From the NCBI GenBank assembly GCA_902488455.1, contig CABTWG010000033.1:1-13645 (forward strand): a stretch of DNA of 13,645 nt, in the 5' to 3' direction. The notes beneath the pieces are model-generated. The model worked only from the letters and a program-made list of their open reading frames with translations, made no database searches and was not told the DNA's origin. Shown piece after piece: positions 6,808-13,606 of the stretch. This DNA is from an uncultured Peptoniphilus sp. (GTDB lineage Bacteria > Bacillota > Clostridia > Tissierellales > Peptoniphilaceae). How positions within the stretch are numbered: the first letter of the stretch is position 1; each line of letters opens with the position of its first letter. The position numbers and the translations under genes are program-made.

Positions 6808-7041
6808 TTACATTTCCCCGTGGAAGGTTCTATTTATAACGTCTTCTTGTTGTTCTCTAGTAAGTTTGTTGAAGTTTACCGCATATCCAGAAACTCTCAC
6901 AGTTAGTTGAGGATATTTTTCTGGATGATCCATAGCATCAAGTAACATTTCTCTGTTAAATACATTTACGTTTAGGTGGTGGCCACCTTTTTCCATATAG
7001 CCATCAAGCATACTTACTAAATTATCTATTCTTTGATCCAT
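6808..7041 (-). CDS. Stand-alone glycyl-radical domain of pyruvate formate-lyase
   Basis: A 77-residue protein equal to the C-terminal end of PflB: LVSMLDGYMEKGGHHLNVNV, REMLLDAMDHPEKYPQL and RVSGYAV, ending in INRTFHGEM. Gly52 in RVSGYAV is the radical-bearing glycine (Gly734 in E. coli PflB). The domain is absent from the preceding pflB product, so this supplies it in trans. It starts at ATG 7041-7039, sharing one base with the pflB stop (TAATG), with AGGAGG seven bases ahead inside the last pflB codons, so termination-reinitiation should give near-equal amounts. It resembles E. coli GrcA (YfiD, 127 aa), but that protein is a spare beside a complete PflB and carries an extra N-terminal part that is absent here. 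Assembly with the core in the cytosol is inferred. Confidence 0.93.
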   Translation of the reverse strand: MDQRIDNLVSMLDGYMEKGGHHLNVNVFNREMLLDAMDHPEKYPQLTVRVSGYAVNFNKLTREQQEDVINRTFHGEM

Positions 7042-9137
7042 TAATTTTCCTCCTCAAAATCTAAAAATTCTTCTAAAGTTGGACTTGTACAAGCTCCATT
7101 TTTACAAAGTTCTAACTCTAAATCTATATCGCCCATAAATACTTCATCTTTTCCAAGAGCATTTGGAATGATTGAAAAAGTATTTGAGATTCCGTCCTGT
7201 GCATCCTTAAATGGAAGTTTCGCCACTGAAGATAATGATGCAAGTGCTCCATGCTCATCACGACGATGCATTGGATTTGCCCCTGGTGCAAATGGTTCGC
7301 CAGCACGTCTTCCATCAGGAGTGTTCCCAGTCTTTTTGCCGTATACAATATTTGAAGTGATGGTCAAGATACTCATGGTAGGAATAGCATCTCTGTAAAA
7401 TTTATGATTTCTAATCTTGTTCATAAATCTTGTGACTAAATCCTGTGCTATTGTGTCAACCCTGTCGTCGTCATTTCCGTATTTAGGATAGTCGCCTTCC
7501 ACTTCGTAATCCACCACTAGTCCATCTTCATCACGAACCGCCTTTACCTTCGCATACTTTATAGCTGAAAGTGAATCTGTAACTACTGAAAGTCCTGCAA
7601 TACCTGTTGCAAAGTATCTCTTGACGTCCCTGTCATGTAGCGCCATTTGAAGTGATTCATAGGAATATTTGTCATGCATGTAGTGGATTATGTTTAATGT
7701 GTTTACATAGAGTTCTGCAAGCCAGGTTAGCATGTCGTCGAATTTTTCCATAACTTCATCGTATTCTAAATACTCTGAGGTTATCGGTCTATACTTAGGT
7801 CCTACTTGGATCTTTTTCTTCTCATCCATTCCGCCATTTATTGCATACAGAAGTGCCTTTGCCATATTTGCACGGGCTCCGAAGAATTGCATCTCCTTGC
7901 CAACTACCATAGAAGATACGCAGCAAGCTATTGCATAATCATCTCCATGATATGGTCTCATCAAGTCATCATTTTCGTATTGAACACTGGAAGTATTTAT
8001 GCTGGTCTTGGCACAGAATCTTTTGAAATTATCTGGAAGATTCTTTGCCCAAAGAACAGTCATATTTGGCTCAGGAGCAGTACCTATATTCGTAAGAGTG
8101 TGTAGGAATCTAAATGAGTTCTTGGTAACAAGACTTCTTCCGTCAAGCGCCATGCCTCCGATAGACTCTGTAACCCAAGTTGGATCTCCAGAGTAAAGCT
8201 CTTGATACTCAGGAGTTCTCGCAAACTTAATAAGTCTTAGCTTCATTACGAATTGGTCGATAAGCTCTTGTGCTTCTTTTTCAGTAATAGTTTCTTCCCT
8301 CAAATCTCTTTCGATGTAAATATCAAGGAAAGTGCTTACTCTACCTAGGCTCATTGCAGCACCATTTTGTTGTTTAGTTGCAGCAAGGTATGCAAAATAT
8401 GTCCATTGTACTGCTTCTTTTGCATTTTCTGCTGGCCTTCTGATGTCGAATCCGTACATATCTCCTAACTCTATTAAATCTTTTAAAGCAGTGATTTGGT
8501 CAGAGAGTTCTTCTCTTAAACGAATTGTATCTTCGTCGAAAAATCCGATAATACTTTCCTTTTGTTTTATCTTGTCCTCAATTAATAAGTCTACACCATA
8601 AAGAGCAACCCTTCTGTAGTCTCCAATGATTCTTCCTCTGCCGTAAGCATCAGGAAGTCCTGTTATAATTCCAGTGTGTCTTGCCAGTCTCATCTCATCT
8701 GTGTAAACTTCGAAAACTGCTTGGTTGTGTGTCTTTCTATACTTGGTAAAGATTTCTTTAACCTTGTCCGATAATTCTAACCCATGAGTTTCAAGGGCTC
8801 CTTCCGCCATTCTAACTCCACCAAAAGGTTGTAGAGATCTCTTAAATGGTTTGTCAGTTTGAAATCCGACTATAACTTCCATATCCTTATCCAAGTATCC
8901 TGGACCGTGAGATGTGATGGTAGAGATAATTTCCGTATCCATCTCTAAAACACCACCATTTTCTCTTTCTTTTTCAGTAAGATCTAAAACTTTCTCCCAT
9001 AATTTTGTTGTCCGTCCTGTGGGAGCTTCTAAAAAAGAGTCGTCGCCAAGATATTCAGTATAATTATTTAAAATGAAATCTCTAGTATCCACATTTTCTT
9101 TCCATTTTTTACCAAGAAAATTTCTCCAACAATTCAT
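7041..9137 (-). CDS. pflB: Pyruvate formate-lyase catalytic core, lacking the glycyl-radical domain
   Basis: A 698-residue formate C-acetyltransferase core, converting pyruvate and CoA to acetyl-CoA and formate in anaerobic metabolism. The active-site pair Cys405-Cys406 (AIACCVSSMV) corresponds to Cys418-419 of E. coli. TPDGRRAGEPFAPGANPM (604-623) and the final core block DGISNTFSIIPNALGKD (648-664) are well conserved. Where full-length PflB continues into the glycyl-radical domain, this protein has a 34-residue acidic tail containing CKNGAC (C678, C683) and then stops; the domain follows as its own gene. Full-length PflB is about 750-760 residues. ATG 9137 has AGGAGGT upstream. First gene of a three-gene operon. 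Confidence 0.95.
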   Translation of the reverse strand: MNCWRNFLGKKWKENVDTRDFILNNYTEYLGDDSFLEAPTGRTTKLWEKVLDLTEKERENGGVLEMDTEIISTITSHGPGYLDKDMEVIVGFQTDKPFKRSLQPFGGVRMAEGALETHGLELSDKVKEIFTKYRKTHNQAVFEVYTDEMRLARHTGIITGLPDAYGRGRIIGDYRRVALYGVDLLIEDKIKQKESIIGFFDEDTIRLREELSDQITALKDLIELGDMYGFDIRRPAENAKEAVQWTYFAYLAATKQQNGAAMSLGRVSTFLDIYIERDLREETITEKEAQELIDQFVMKLRLIKFARTPEYQELYSGDPTWVTESIGGMALDGRSLVTKNSFRFLHTLTNIGTAPEPNMTVLWAKNLPDNFKRFCAKTSINTSSVQYENDDLMRPYHGDDYAIACCVSSMVVGKEMQFFGARANMAKALLYAINGGMDEKKKIQVGPKYRPITSEYLEYDEVMEKFDDMLTWLAELYVNTLNIIHYMHDKYSYESLQMALHDRDVKRYFATGIAGLSVVTDSLSAIKYAKVKAVRDEDGLVVDYEVEGDYPKYGNDDDRVDTIAQDLVTRFMNKIRNHKFYRDAIPTMSILTITSNIVYGKKTGNTPDGRRAGEPFAPGANPMHRRDEHGALASLSSVAKLPFKDAQDGISNTFSIIPNALGKDEVFMGDIDLELELCKNGACTSPTLEEFLDFEEEN

Positions 9138-9169
9138 ACCGTACCTCCTATTTATATTTTCAAGTAAAT

Positions 9170-9178
9170 TCTATATCA
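9170..9178 (-). promoter_or_regulatory. Candidate extended -10 of the pfl operon
   Basis: Minus strand TTGATATAGA contains TG-n-TATAGA with no good -35, as expected for an activator-dependent promoter. The start would be near 9163, 26 bp before the ATG. The palindrome at 9195-9210 would then centre near -40. Confidence 0.4.
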
Positions 9179-9194
9179 AGATTTTTAATTAAGA

Positions 9195-9210
9195 TGTGAT
9201 TCCTGTCACT
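9195..9210. promoter_or_regulatory. Candidate Fnr/CRP-family box upstream of pflB
   Basis: TGTGA-TTCCTG-TCACT, an inverted repeat GTGA-N6-TCAC, matching TGTGA-N6-TCACA, the site of CRP/Fnr-family proteins including B. subtilis Fnr. It lies between the divergent pflB and queT genes and centres about 40 bp upstream of the proposed pfl start, a class II activator position. Rex sites can look similar (TTGTGA-N6-TCACAA), but the outer bases fit less well. Confidence 0.5.
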
Positions 9211-9280
9211 CTTGTGTAAATATATCGTAAAAAATAAAAACTGAATTTTAAAAGTGATAATTGAAATAGAAATCCTTAAC

Positions 9281-9309
9281 TTTAAAGGAATCTTTCTACA
9301 TGTTATAAT
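9281..9309 (+). promoter_or_regulatory. Promoter of the queT operon
   Basis: TTTAAA (9281-9286), 17-nt spacer, TATAAT (9304-9309) with TG one base ahead (extended -10). The start is predicted near 9316. The leader of about 31 nt shows no preQ1 riboswitch. Confidence 0.75.
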
Positions 9310-9346
9310 TACTAAGAACTTTATTTTTAGAACTAGGAGGTGAAAT

Positions 9347-9820
9347 ATGAATACAAAAATGTTAGTTAAAAACGCAATTGTGTTGGCGCTATACATGCTT
9401 ACAATAAGTTTAAATCCATATGGTTTTTTAATGTTTCAACTTAGACCAGGCGAAGCACTATCAGTCCTTCCCTTCTTCAATAGAAAGTATGTGCCTGCAC
9501 TGATAGTTGGAGGAGCACTAGCAAATATAACATCACCACTTGGACCAATAGATATGGTGGTGGGATGCTCCTGCGCAATAATTACCTATGCAATCAGTAA
9601 ATATATAAAAAATCCATACATCAACTCAGGAATATTCTCCTTGGTTTCAGGAATCTTAGTAACAATGATGCTATTTAAGACAGGAAATATCGATATGTCA
9701 CTTAAATTTCCATTCTTAATATCAGTACTAAGCATAGCAGGTTCAACTTTAATAGTAACAACACTAGCAACATGGATAATCTCAACCACAAAATTAAAAT
9801 CAATAATAGAAGAGGAATAA
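9347..9820 (+). CDS. queT: QueT-family transporter (queuosine precursor ECF substrate component)
   Basis: A 157-residue integral membrane protein with about five hydrophobic segments. The motif around FQLRPGEALSVLPFF (residues 30-44) and the block GGALANITSPLGPIDMVVGC (about 55-74) are the hallmarks of the QueT family, the small substrate-binding component that works with a shared energy-coupling-factor module to import queuosine precursors such as preQ1. The ECF ATPases are not in the window, which is usual for such S components. ATG 9347 has AGGAGGTG upstream. It is the first gene of an operon: the Nudix gene starts at the base after its stop codon. The family call is firm; the substrate is by family. 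Confidence 0.88.
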   Translation: MNTKMLVKNAIVLALYMLTISLNPYGFLMFQLRPGEALSVLPFFNRKYVPALIVGGALANITSPLGPIDMVVGCSCAIITYAISKYIKNPYINSGIFSLVSGILVTMMLFKTGNIDMSLKFPFLISVLSIAGSTLIVTTLATWIISTTKLKSIIEEE

Positions 9821-10273
9821 ATGAAATTTACAGTAGGATACATAAGAAGGGACGACGAGTTCCTTTTTATGTATCGTAACAAAAAGAAAAATGATATAAA
9901 TAAAGGCAAGTACATCGGCGTCGGCGGCCATATTGAATCCGGCGAAACACCTGAAGAATGTATAATAAGAGAAGCCTATGAAGAAACGGGACTTAAAATA
10001 GAAAATCCCCACAGATTAGGTCAGGTCTTCTACGAACAAGAAGATGGATATACAGAAGAGATGTACGTCTTTTATATAGATGCATACTCTGGAAATCTCC
10101 ATGATTCTGATGAAGGAGATCTTAAGTATATGACTCCAGAAGAATTTTATAAGGAGCCCCATTGGATTGGTGACGAACTCTTTTTAAAATATGTATTTGA
10201 AAATAGAGAATTTGGAAAGTTTAAACTTAAATACCAAGGTGATGAATTGGTGGAGGTAGAACATGAACAGTAA
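9821..10273 (+). CDS. Nudix hydrolase, MutT-like
   Basis: A 150-residue nucleotide pyrophosphohydrolase. The Nudix box is complete: G36-x5-E42-x7-R50-E51-A-Y-E54-E55-T-G57-L58 (GHIESGETPEECIIREAYEETGL), quoted here in pieces GHIESGE and REAYEETGL, with the glutamates that bind the metal. Relatives clean up oxidised dNTPs such as 8-oxo-dGTP, but many act on other nucleoside diphosphate compounds, so the substrate is open. The start follows the queT TAA directly, with GAGGAA as a weak ribosome site, suggesting coupling. The 3' end overlaps the MFS gene by 11 bases. Confidence 0.9.
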   Translation: MKFTVGYIRRDDEFLFMYRNKKKNDINKGKYIGVGGHIESGETPEECIIREAYEETGLKIENPHRLGQVFYEQEDGYTEEMYVFYIDAYSGNLHDSDEGDLKYMTPEEFYKEPHWIGDELFLKYVFENREFGKFKLKYQGDELVEVEHEQ

Positions 10274-11402
10274 AATAAAATATTATATAACCATGGGCCT
10301 CTACTGGTCAGTCATTGCCGCCTGTGTAAGTTTTCTAAATGTGTTTTTGACAGGAAGAGGACTTGGTGCAGGAGAAATAGGAATTATAACAGCAATAGGT
10401 AACGGCCTTGCAGCAATTTTCCAACCGATAGTTTCAAAAGTCTGCTCCACCAGCAACAAAAATGAAAGAGATTTCTTGGTTTTAATCTCTATGCTTGCAA
10501 TGACACTGGTCATAATGGCTCTTCAAAAGAGTGTAGGTCTAGCTATGAAGATAGAAGTCATAGCATCAGTAGCACTGGTACTTGTAATGCAGCCACTACT
10601 TAACTCACTAGGCTACTTCTATATAGAAAGATCAGTTGAAATAAACTACGGCGTCAGCAGAGGCATCGGCTCAATCACATTCGCAATAACATCCTACTTT
10701 CTAGGGATTCTCTCAGAAATAAATAAGGATCTCTCAATGGTAATGGCAGCAGTGCTACTAGGAGCACTTATACTTTCGCTATTGGCACAGAAACCAATCT
10801 CAGGAAACAACGTCGTAACAGTCTTTGATCGAAGAGAGACAAGACAGAAAATTGAAAACTCAAAATTTATAATATTTCTAGTAGCAGTAGGTATGCTCTT
10901 TACATTCTACAATATCACCAATGTCTACCTACTACAGATAGCAAGTAGAATCGGTGGAGACGCTAAAACGGTGGGAACAGCATTTGCAATAGCTGCAATC
11001 TTTGAATTTCCAATCATGTTTATGTTTAGTAGACTTAAAGAGAAATTTCAGTCAAGGACCATGCTTATCTTCTCGGGAGTATTCTTTCTTATAAAAGGAA
11101 TACTCACCTATATAGCCACATCACCAACGACACTTATCGCAATCCAAGTGACACAACTCTTCGGATTTGCACTTTTTACACCGTGTTCAGTAGACTTTAT
11201 CCAACATATAATGTCCGATGACAAGAAGGTCACAGGGCAGGGCTTTCTCGCATCGGCAATCACCATGGGAGGAGTCATCGGATCAGTGGTAGGAGGACTA
11301 CTTATAGAGTCACTAGGAGTACTAAACACACTTGTAGTATCAAATATAGTATGTTTAGTAGCAATAATATTAATAGTAATATCAACAGCAGGATGCAATT
11401 AA
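10263..11402 (+). CDS. Major facilitator superfamily transporter (MFS_1-like/oligosaccharide symporter-like)
   Basis: A 379-residue permease with about twelve hydrophobic segments, in two halves joined by a polar loop near residues 175-205 (VVTVFDRRETRQKIENSK). NYGVSRGIGSITFAITSYFLG at about 128-148 resembles the corresponding segment of LacY-like and phenylpropionate-permease-like proteins (MFS_1_like). The cargo cannot be told; the operon with a queuosine-precursor transporter component may be only positional. ATG 10263 overlaps the Nudix gene by 11 bases and has GGAGGT ahead inside that gene. The stop codon lies within the stem of the terminator. Confidence 0.88.
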   Translation: MNSKIKYYITMGLYWSVIAACVSFLNVFLTGRGLGAGEIGIITAIGNGLAAIFQPIVSKVCSTSNKNERDFLVLISMLAMTLVIMALQKSVGLAMKIEVIASVALVLVMQPLLNSLGYFYIERSVEINYGVSRGIGSITFAITSYFLGILSEINKDLSMVMAAVLLGALILSLLAQKPISGNNVVTVFDRRETRQKIENSKFIIFLVAVGMLFTFYNITNVYLLQIASRIGGDAKTVGTAFAIAAIFEFPIMFMFSRLKEKFQSRTMLIFSGVFFLIKGILTYIATSPTTLIAIQVTQLFGFALFTPCSVDFIQHIMSDDKKVTGQGFLASAITMGGVIGSVVGGLLIESLGVLNTLVVSNIVCLVAIILIVISTAGCN

Positions 11403-11418
11403 TAGTTGCATCTTTTTT
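11392..11418 (+). terminator. Terminator of the queT operon
   Basis: GATGCAA and TTGCATC form a stem (extendable to 9 bp with one G-U pair) followed by six T. The stem includes the end of the MFS gene. Confidence 0.88.
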
Positions 11419-11425
11419 ATTTACA

Positions 11426-11452
11426 TAAAAAATGGCGACAAATGCCGCCATT
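11426..11452 (-). terminator. Terminator of the secreted-protein gene
   Basis: AATGGCG (11431-11437) pairs with CGCCATT (11446-11452) around an 8-nt loop. On the minus strand it is followed by a T-run, 32 bp after the stop codon. On the plus strand TATATTTTTT follows, so it may also back up the queT operon terminator. Confidence 0.8.
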
Positions 11453-11483
11453 ATATTTTTTATTCTCTATTCAAGATAAAGAT

Positions 11484-12734
11484 TTATTTATTCAATTTAT
11501 AATAATTTACACTGCGATTTTGCCAAGACCATACTATGCACTCATCTCCTGATAAGAACACACCTACATGGGTTTGTGGAACAGTTATTTTACCAAGCTT
11601 CTTGCCATTACCGTCGATAAATTCTATGTTTGAACCCTTTTTATTGCTGATTATCACAGCTAATTTTTCACCATCAGATACAACCTCATCAACATTTGAA
11701 TATAATTTTTTCGTGCCACTTCCATCACCCTTAGCCATATATAAATTTGGCTTTTTAGCATCTTCAGAGAATTCATTATAATCTGTGAAAAATACATTTC
11801 CGTCAATTGGTAGTATGTCATATGAAGGATTTTTCTCTTTACTTAAAAGAGTCGTTTCCTTTGACTTCAAATCATATTTATAAAGCATCTTTTGAGGCTC
11901 TGCAATATCTTTTTTAGTAGGTATATCTCTTATGAAGTAGATCTCATCTTTTCCCATAAACATGGAATGAATTCCCTCAGCTAACCAGATTTCAGATTCT
12001 GTTTCAAGATCAAAAGCTATCAAATCATATGAATTAAATTTATCTTTTTTATCTGAAACTTTTTTTAGGTATAGAGTGTCTCCTCTAAGAGCTGAATATT
12101 TATCAGCATAGCTAAACGCTCTGCCTTTTCCTTTTAAATATTCAAGAAAATACACTCCACTATAAGATTCTACCTCTGTTTGAGAATATGTTTTTCCATT
12201 CATCTCTCTTAAAATATTTCCATTGTCCCATGATCCTGTAGGAGTTATGATTATAGATTTTTTATCACTATCAAATTGAAAATTCCCATAGTTGTATGAC
12301 AAAACATTTTTGCCCCTACTAGGTCCAGTTAGACCGTAGACAATATCATGACCCATTACACCTCCGCCTAAATGGTAGATCATATATATGTTACCATCAC
12401 TTAATATTTTAAATGAAATCTCTTTTCCTATTAAACTATAGGAGTCATAGGAGTTTACTAGAGTAATTTTTCCAGTTTTTAAATCCCTTTCATATACTTT
12501 TACGTCGCAGCTTCCTCCAAAAAGGTTGCCCTTGCTATCTTTTTCTTGGTTTTTTATCTTTACATCTGTATAGTATAGCTTGCCTTTATGTACTGCCATA
12601 TCTGAATGAAATGAACTTTTGTTAAGCTTTACCTTTTTTTCTAACTTTGGAGAAAATGCATAAGAGTAGCTACTTGCTCCAAAAGCAATTAAAAATACAA
12701 AGATAAATAATAAAATTTTACGCATCTTTTTCAT
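11484..12734 (-). CDS. Secreted protein of unknown function, probable beta-propeller
   Basis: A 416-residue protein I do not recognise by family. Residues 1-26 are a clear signal peptide: MKKMRK, a hydrophobic core, and SYSYA with predicted cleavage after Ala26; there is no lipobox cysteine. The mature part is a series of short strand-rich repeats of the type G-(x)-LYYTD, GNIYMIYH, DTLYLKK, DEIYFIRD, GNVFFTD, EKLAVII, suggesting a beta-propeller like DUF5050/WD-type extracellular proteins. Phrases such as LYKYDLKSKETTLLS and DLETESEIW are typical of such blades. ATG 12734 follows GGAGG. It is a single-gene unit with its own promoter and terminator. Ligand and role are unknown. Confidence 0.75.
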   Translation of the reverse strand: MKKMRKILLFIFVFLIAFGASSYSYAFSPKLEKKVKLNKSSFHSDMAVHKGKLYYTDVKIKNQEKDSKGNLFGGSCDVKVYERDLKTGKITLVNSYDSYSLIGKEISFKILSDGNIYMIYHLGGGVMGHDIVYGLTGPSRGKNVLSYNYGNFQFDSDKKSIIITPTGSWDNGNILREMNGKTYSQTEVESYSGVYFLEYLKGKGRAFSYADKYSALRGDTLYLKKVSDKKDKFNSYDLIAFDLETESEIWLAEGIHSMFMGKDEIYFIRDIPTKKDIAEPQKMLYKYDLKSKETTLLSKEKNPSYDILPIDGNVFFTDYNEFSEDAKKPNLYMAKGDGSGTKKLYSNVDEVVSDGEKLAVIISNKKGSNIEFIDGNGKKLGKITVPQTHVGVFLSGDECIVWSWQNRSVNYYKLNK

Positions 12735-12765
12735 ATTAATCCTCCATTTATTTATTGTTGTCTTA

Positions 12766-12774
12766 ATTTTATCA
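12766..12774 (-). promoter_or_regulatory. Extended -10 promoter of the secreted-protein gene
   Basis: Minus strand TGATAAAAT (TG-n-TAAAAT) about 32 bp upstream of the ATG. A -35 is not evident. The rest of 12735-12875 shows no gene or clear structure. Confidence 0.5.
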
Positions 12775-12875
12775 CATCATCAGAAGACAGTGCGTAAAGT
12801 TCTCTTAATTTAATTAAATTGTAATAATAGTTATTTAGACAAATATCAGCACAAGCACATCGAGAAATATACATT

Positions 12876-12906
12876 AAAAAAAACCGCTTGGTCTCCCAAA
12901 CGGTTT
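12876..12906 (-). terminator. Terminator downstream of the DUF4364 gene
   Basis: AAACCG/CGGTTT with inner TTGG/CCAA and one mismatch, followed on the minus strand by eight T. It lies about 110 bp after the stop codon; 12907-13015 is AT-rich with no recognisable feature. Confidence 0.85.
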
Positions 12907-13015
12907 TCTTTGTAAAAGGTATAAATTTTATGAGGTTAATCTCTAATTAATAGTATATATCAATTAACTTTCCTTTGCAACAAAATTTTACTGTATTTTT
13001 GTTAAAAATATAAAT

Positions 13016-13471
13016 TTATTTGCATTTCATTTCATTTTTTATAAAATTATATATTTTTTCATAGGAGTTCATAAATTCCTCTTGACCGAGCTGTCCTTCG
13101 ATGGTTATTTGAAACTCGCTTCCCCAGATTCTTGCTAAATCTCCTTTGAATTCTATTTTAAGGGGTTCTTTTACTACTTTTAAATATTCTTTTAACTCTT
13201 CTTCCACTTTTTTTAGAAGCTCTCCATCCACTTCTTCTCTAAGAACTTCTAGTGTTGCCTTTCCTTCTTCTGTTATCTTTATATTGTCAAAGGAGTAGAC
13301 CAGCTTTGAGTCTATTAAAAATCCCAAATGGCTTCTGAAGTCAAAATAATTCATAAGCTCAAGCTTAAGTACAAATGTAGAAAGCGTCTCTTCTGTAAGT
13401 TTTTCATGGGATTTATCCAATATATCTAGTATCAATATTTTTTCTCTAGCATTTTCTAAAAAATTTTCCAT
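13016..13471 (-). CDS. DUF4364 family protein
   Basis: A 151-residue protein that fits DUF4364, a family common in Clostridia and Tissierellia. Residues 8-75 look like a winged helix: ILILDILDKSHEKLTEETLS, then MNYFDFRSHLGFLIDSKLV and ITEEGKATLEVL, the usual pattern of wing and following helix. The remaining half is mixed alpha/beta (PLKIEFKGDLARIWGS). Such a fold suggests a DNA-binding regulator, but no target is known. The start at 13471 has GAGGATTTTGAGATAA upstream, a rather distant ribosome site. The IS30-type element begins about 40 bp upstream of its start, so any original promoter may have been displaced; no clear promoter is visible between. Confidence 0.8.
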   Translation of the reverse strand: MENFLENAREKILILDILDKSHEKLTEETLSTFVLKLELMNYFDFRSHLGFLIDSKLVYSFDNIKITEEGKATLEVLREEVDGELLKKVEEELKEYLKVVKEPLKIEFKGDLARIWGSEFQITIEGQLGQEEFMNSYEKIYNFIKNEMKCK

Positions 13472-13538
13472 TTATCTCAAAATCCTCTTCTTCTACTAAA
13501 TTTATGTCTTGAATTTATAATCTAAGTGCAACAAAAAA

Positions 13539-13606
13539 TGATTCATAGTTTTCTGATAAAATAGAATTTGCAAATAAAACTAAAAATCAGGAGAAACTAT
13601 GAATCA
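13539..13606 (+). repeat. Inverted repeat enclosing the transposase promoter and start
   Basis: Arms at 13539-13557 and 13586-13606. TGATTCATAGTTT pairs perfectly with AAACTATGAATCA (13 bp), then CTGAT with ATCAG (5 bp) after a small internal loop. The 28-base loop contains part of the promoter. The right arm holds AGGAG and the ATG of the transposase, so an RNA with both arms would hide its start. Confidence 0.8.
13554..13562 (+). promoter_or_regulatory. Candidate extended -10 of the transposase gene
   Basis: TGATAAAAT (TG-n-TAAAAT) inside the inverted repeat. The predicted start, near 13569, lies after the left arm. No -35 is evident. Confidence 0.45.

Noticed and set aside
7036..7050. The pfl split as a frameshift error or pseudogene
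   Set aside because: One added base would fuse the frames, so an error cannot be fully excluded. But AGGAGG is correctly placed before the second ATG, the core has an extra tail, and all motifs in both parts are intact.
7036..7056. Programmed -1 frameshift joining the two PFL parts
   Set aside because: No X-XXY-YYZ slippery heptamer is present before the stop, and the ribosome site is too close to the stop for the usual -1 stimulator distance; restart at TAATG is simpler.
9275..9295. TCCTT/AAGGA inverted repeat upstream of queT as an operator
   Set aside because: The repeat is short and overlaps the -35; chance is likely in this AT-rich DNA.
9310..9346. preQ1 riboswitch before queT
   Set aside because: The leader after the predicted start is only about 31 nt and lacks the preQ1-I stem and A-rich tail; only a short AGAACT direct repeat is seen.
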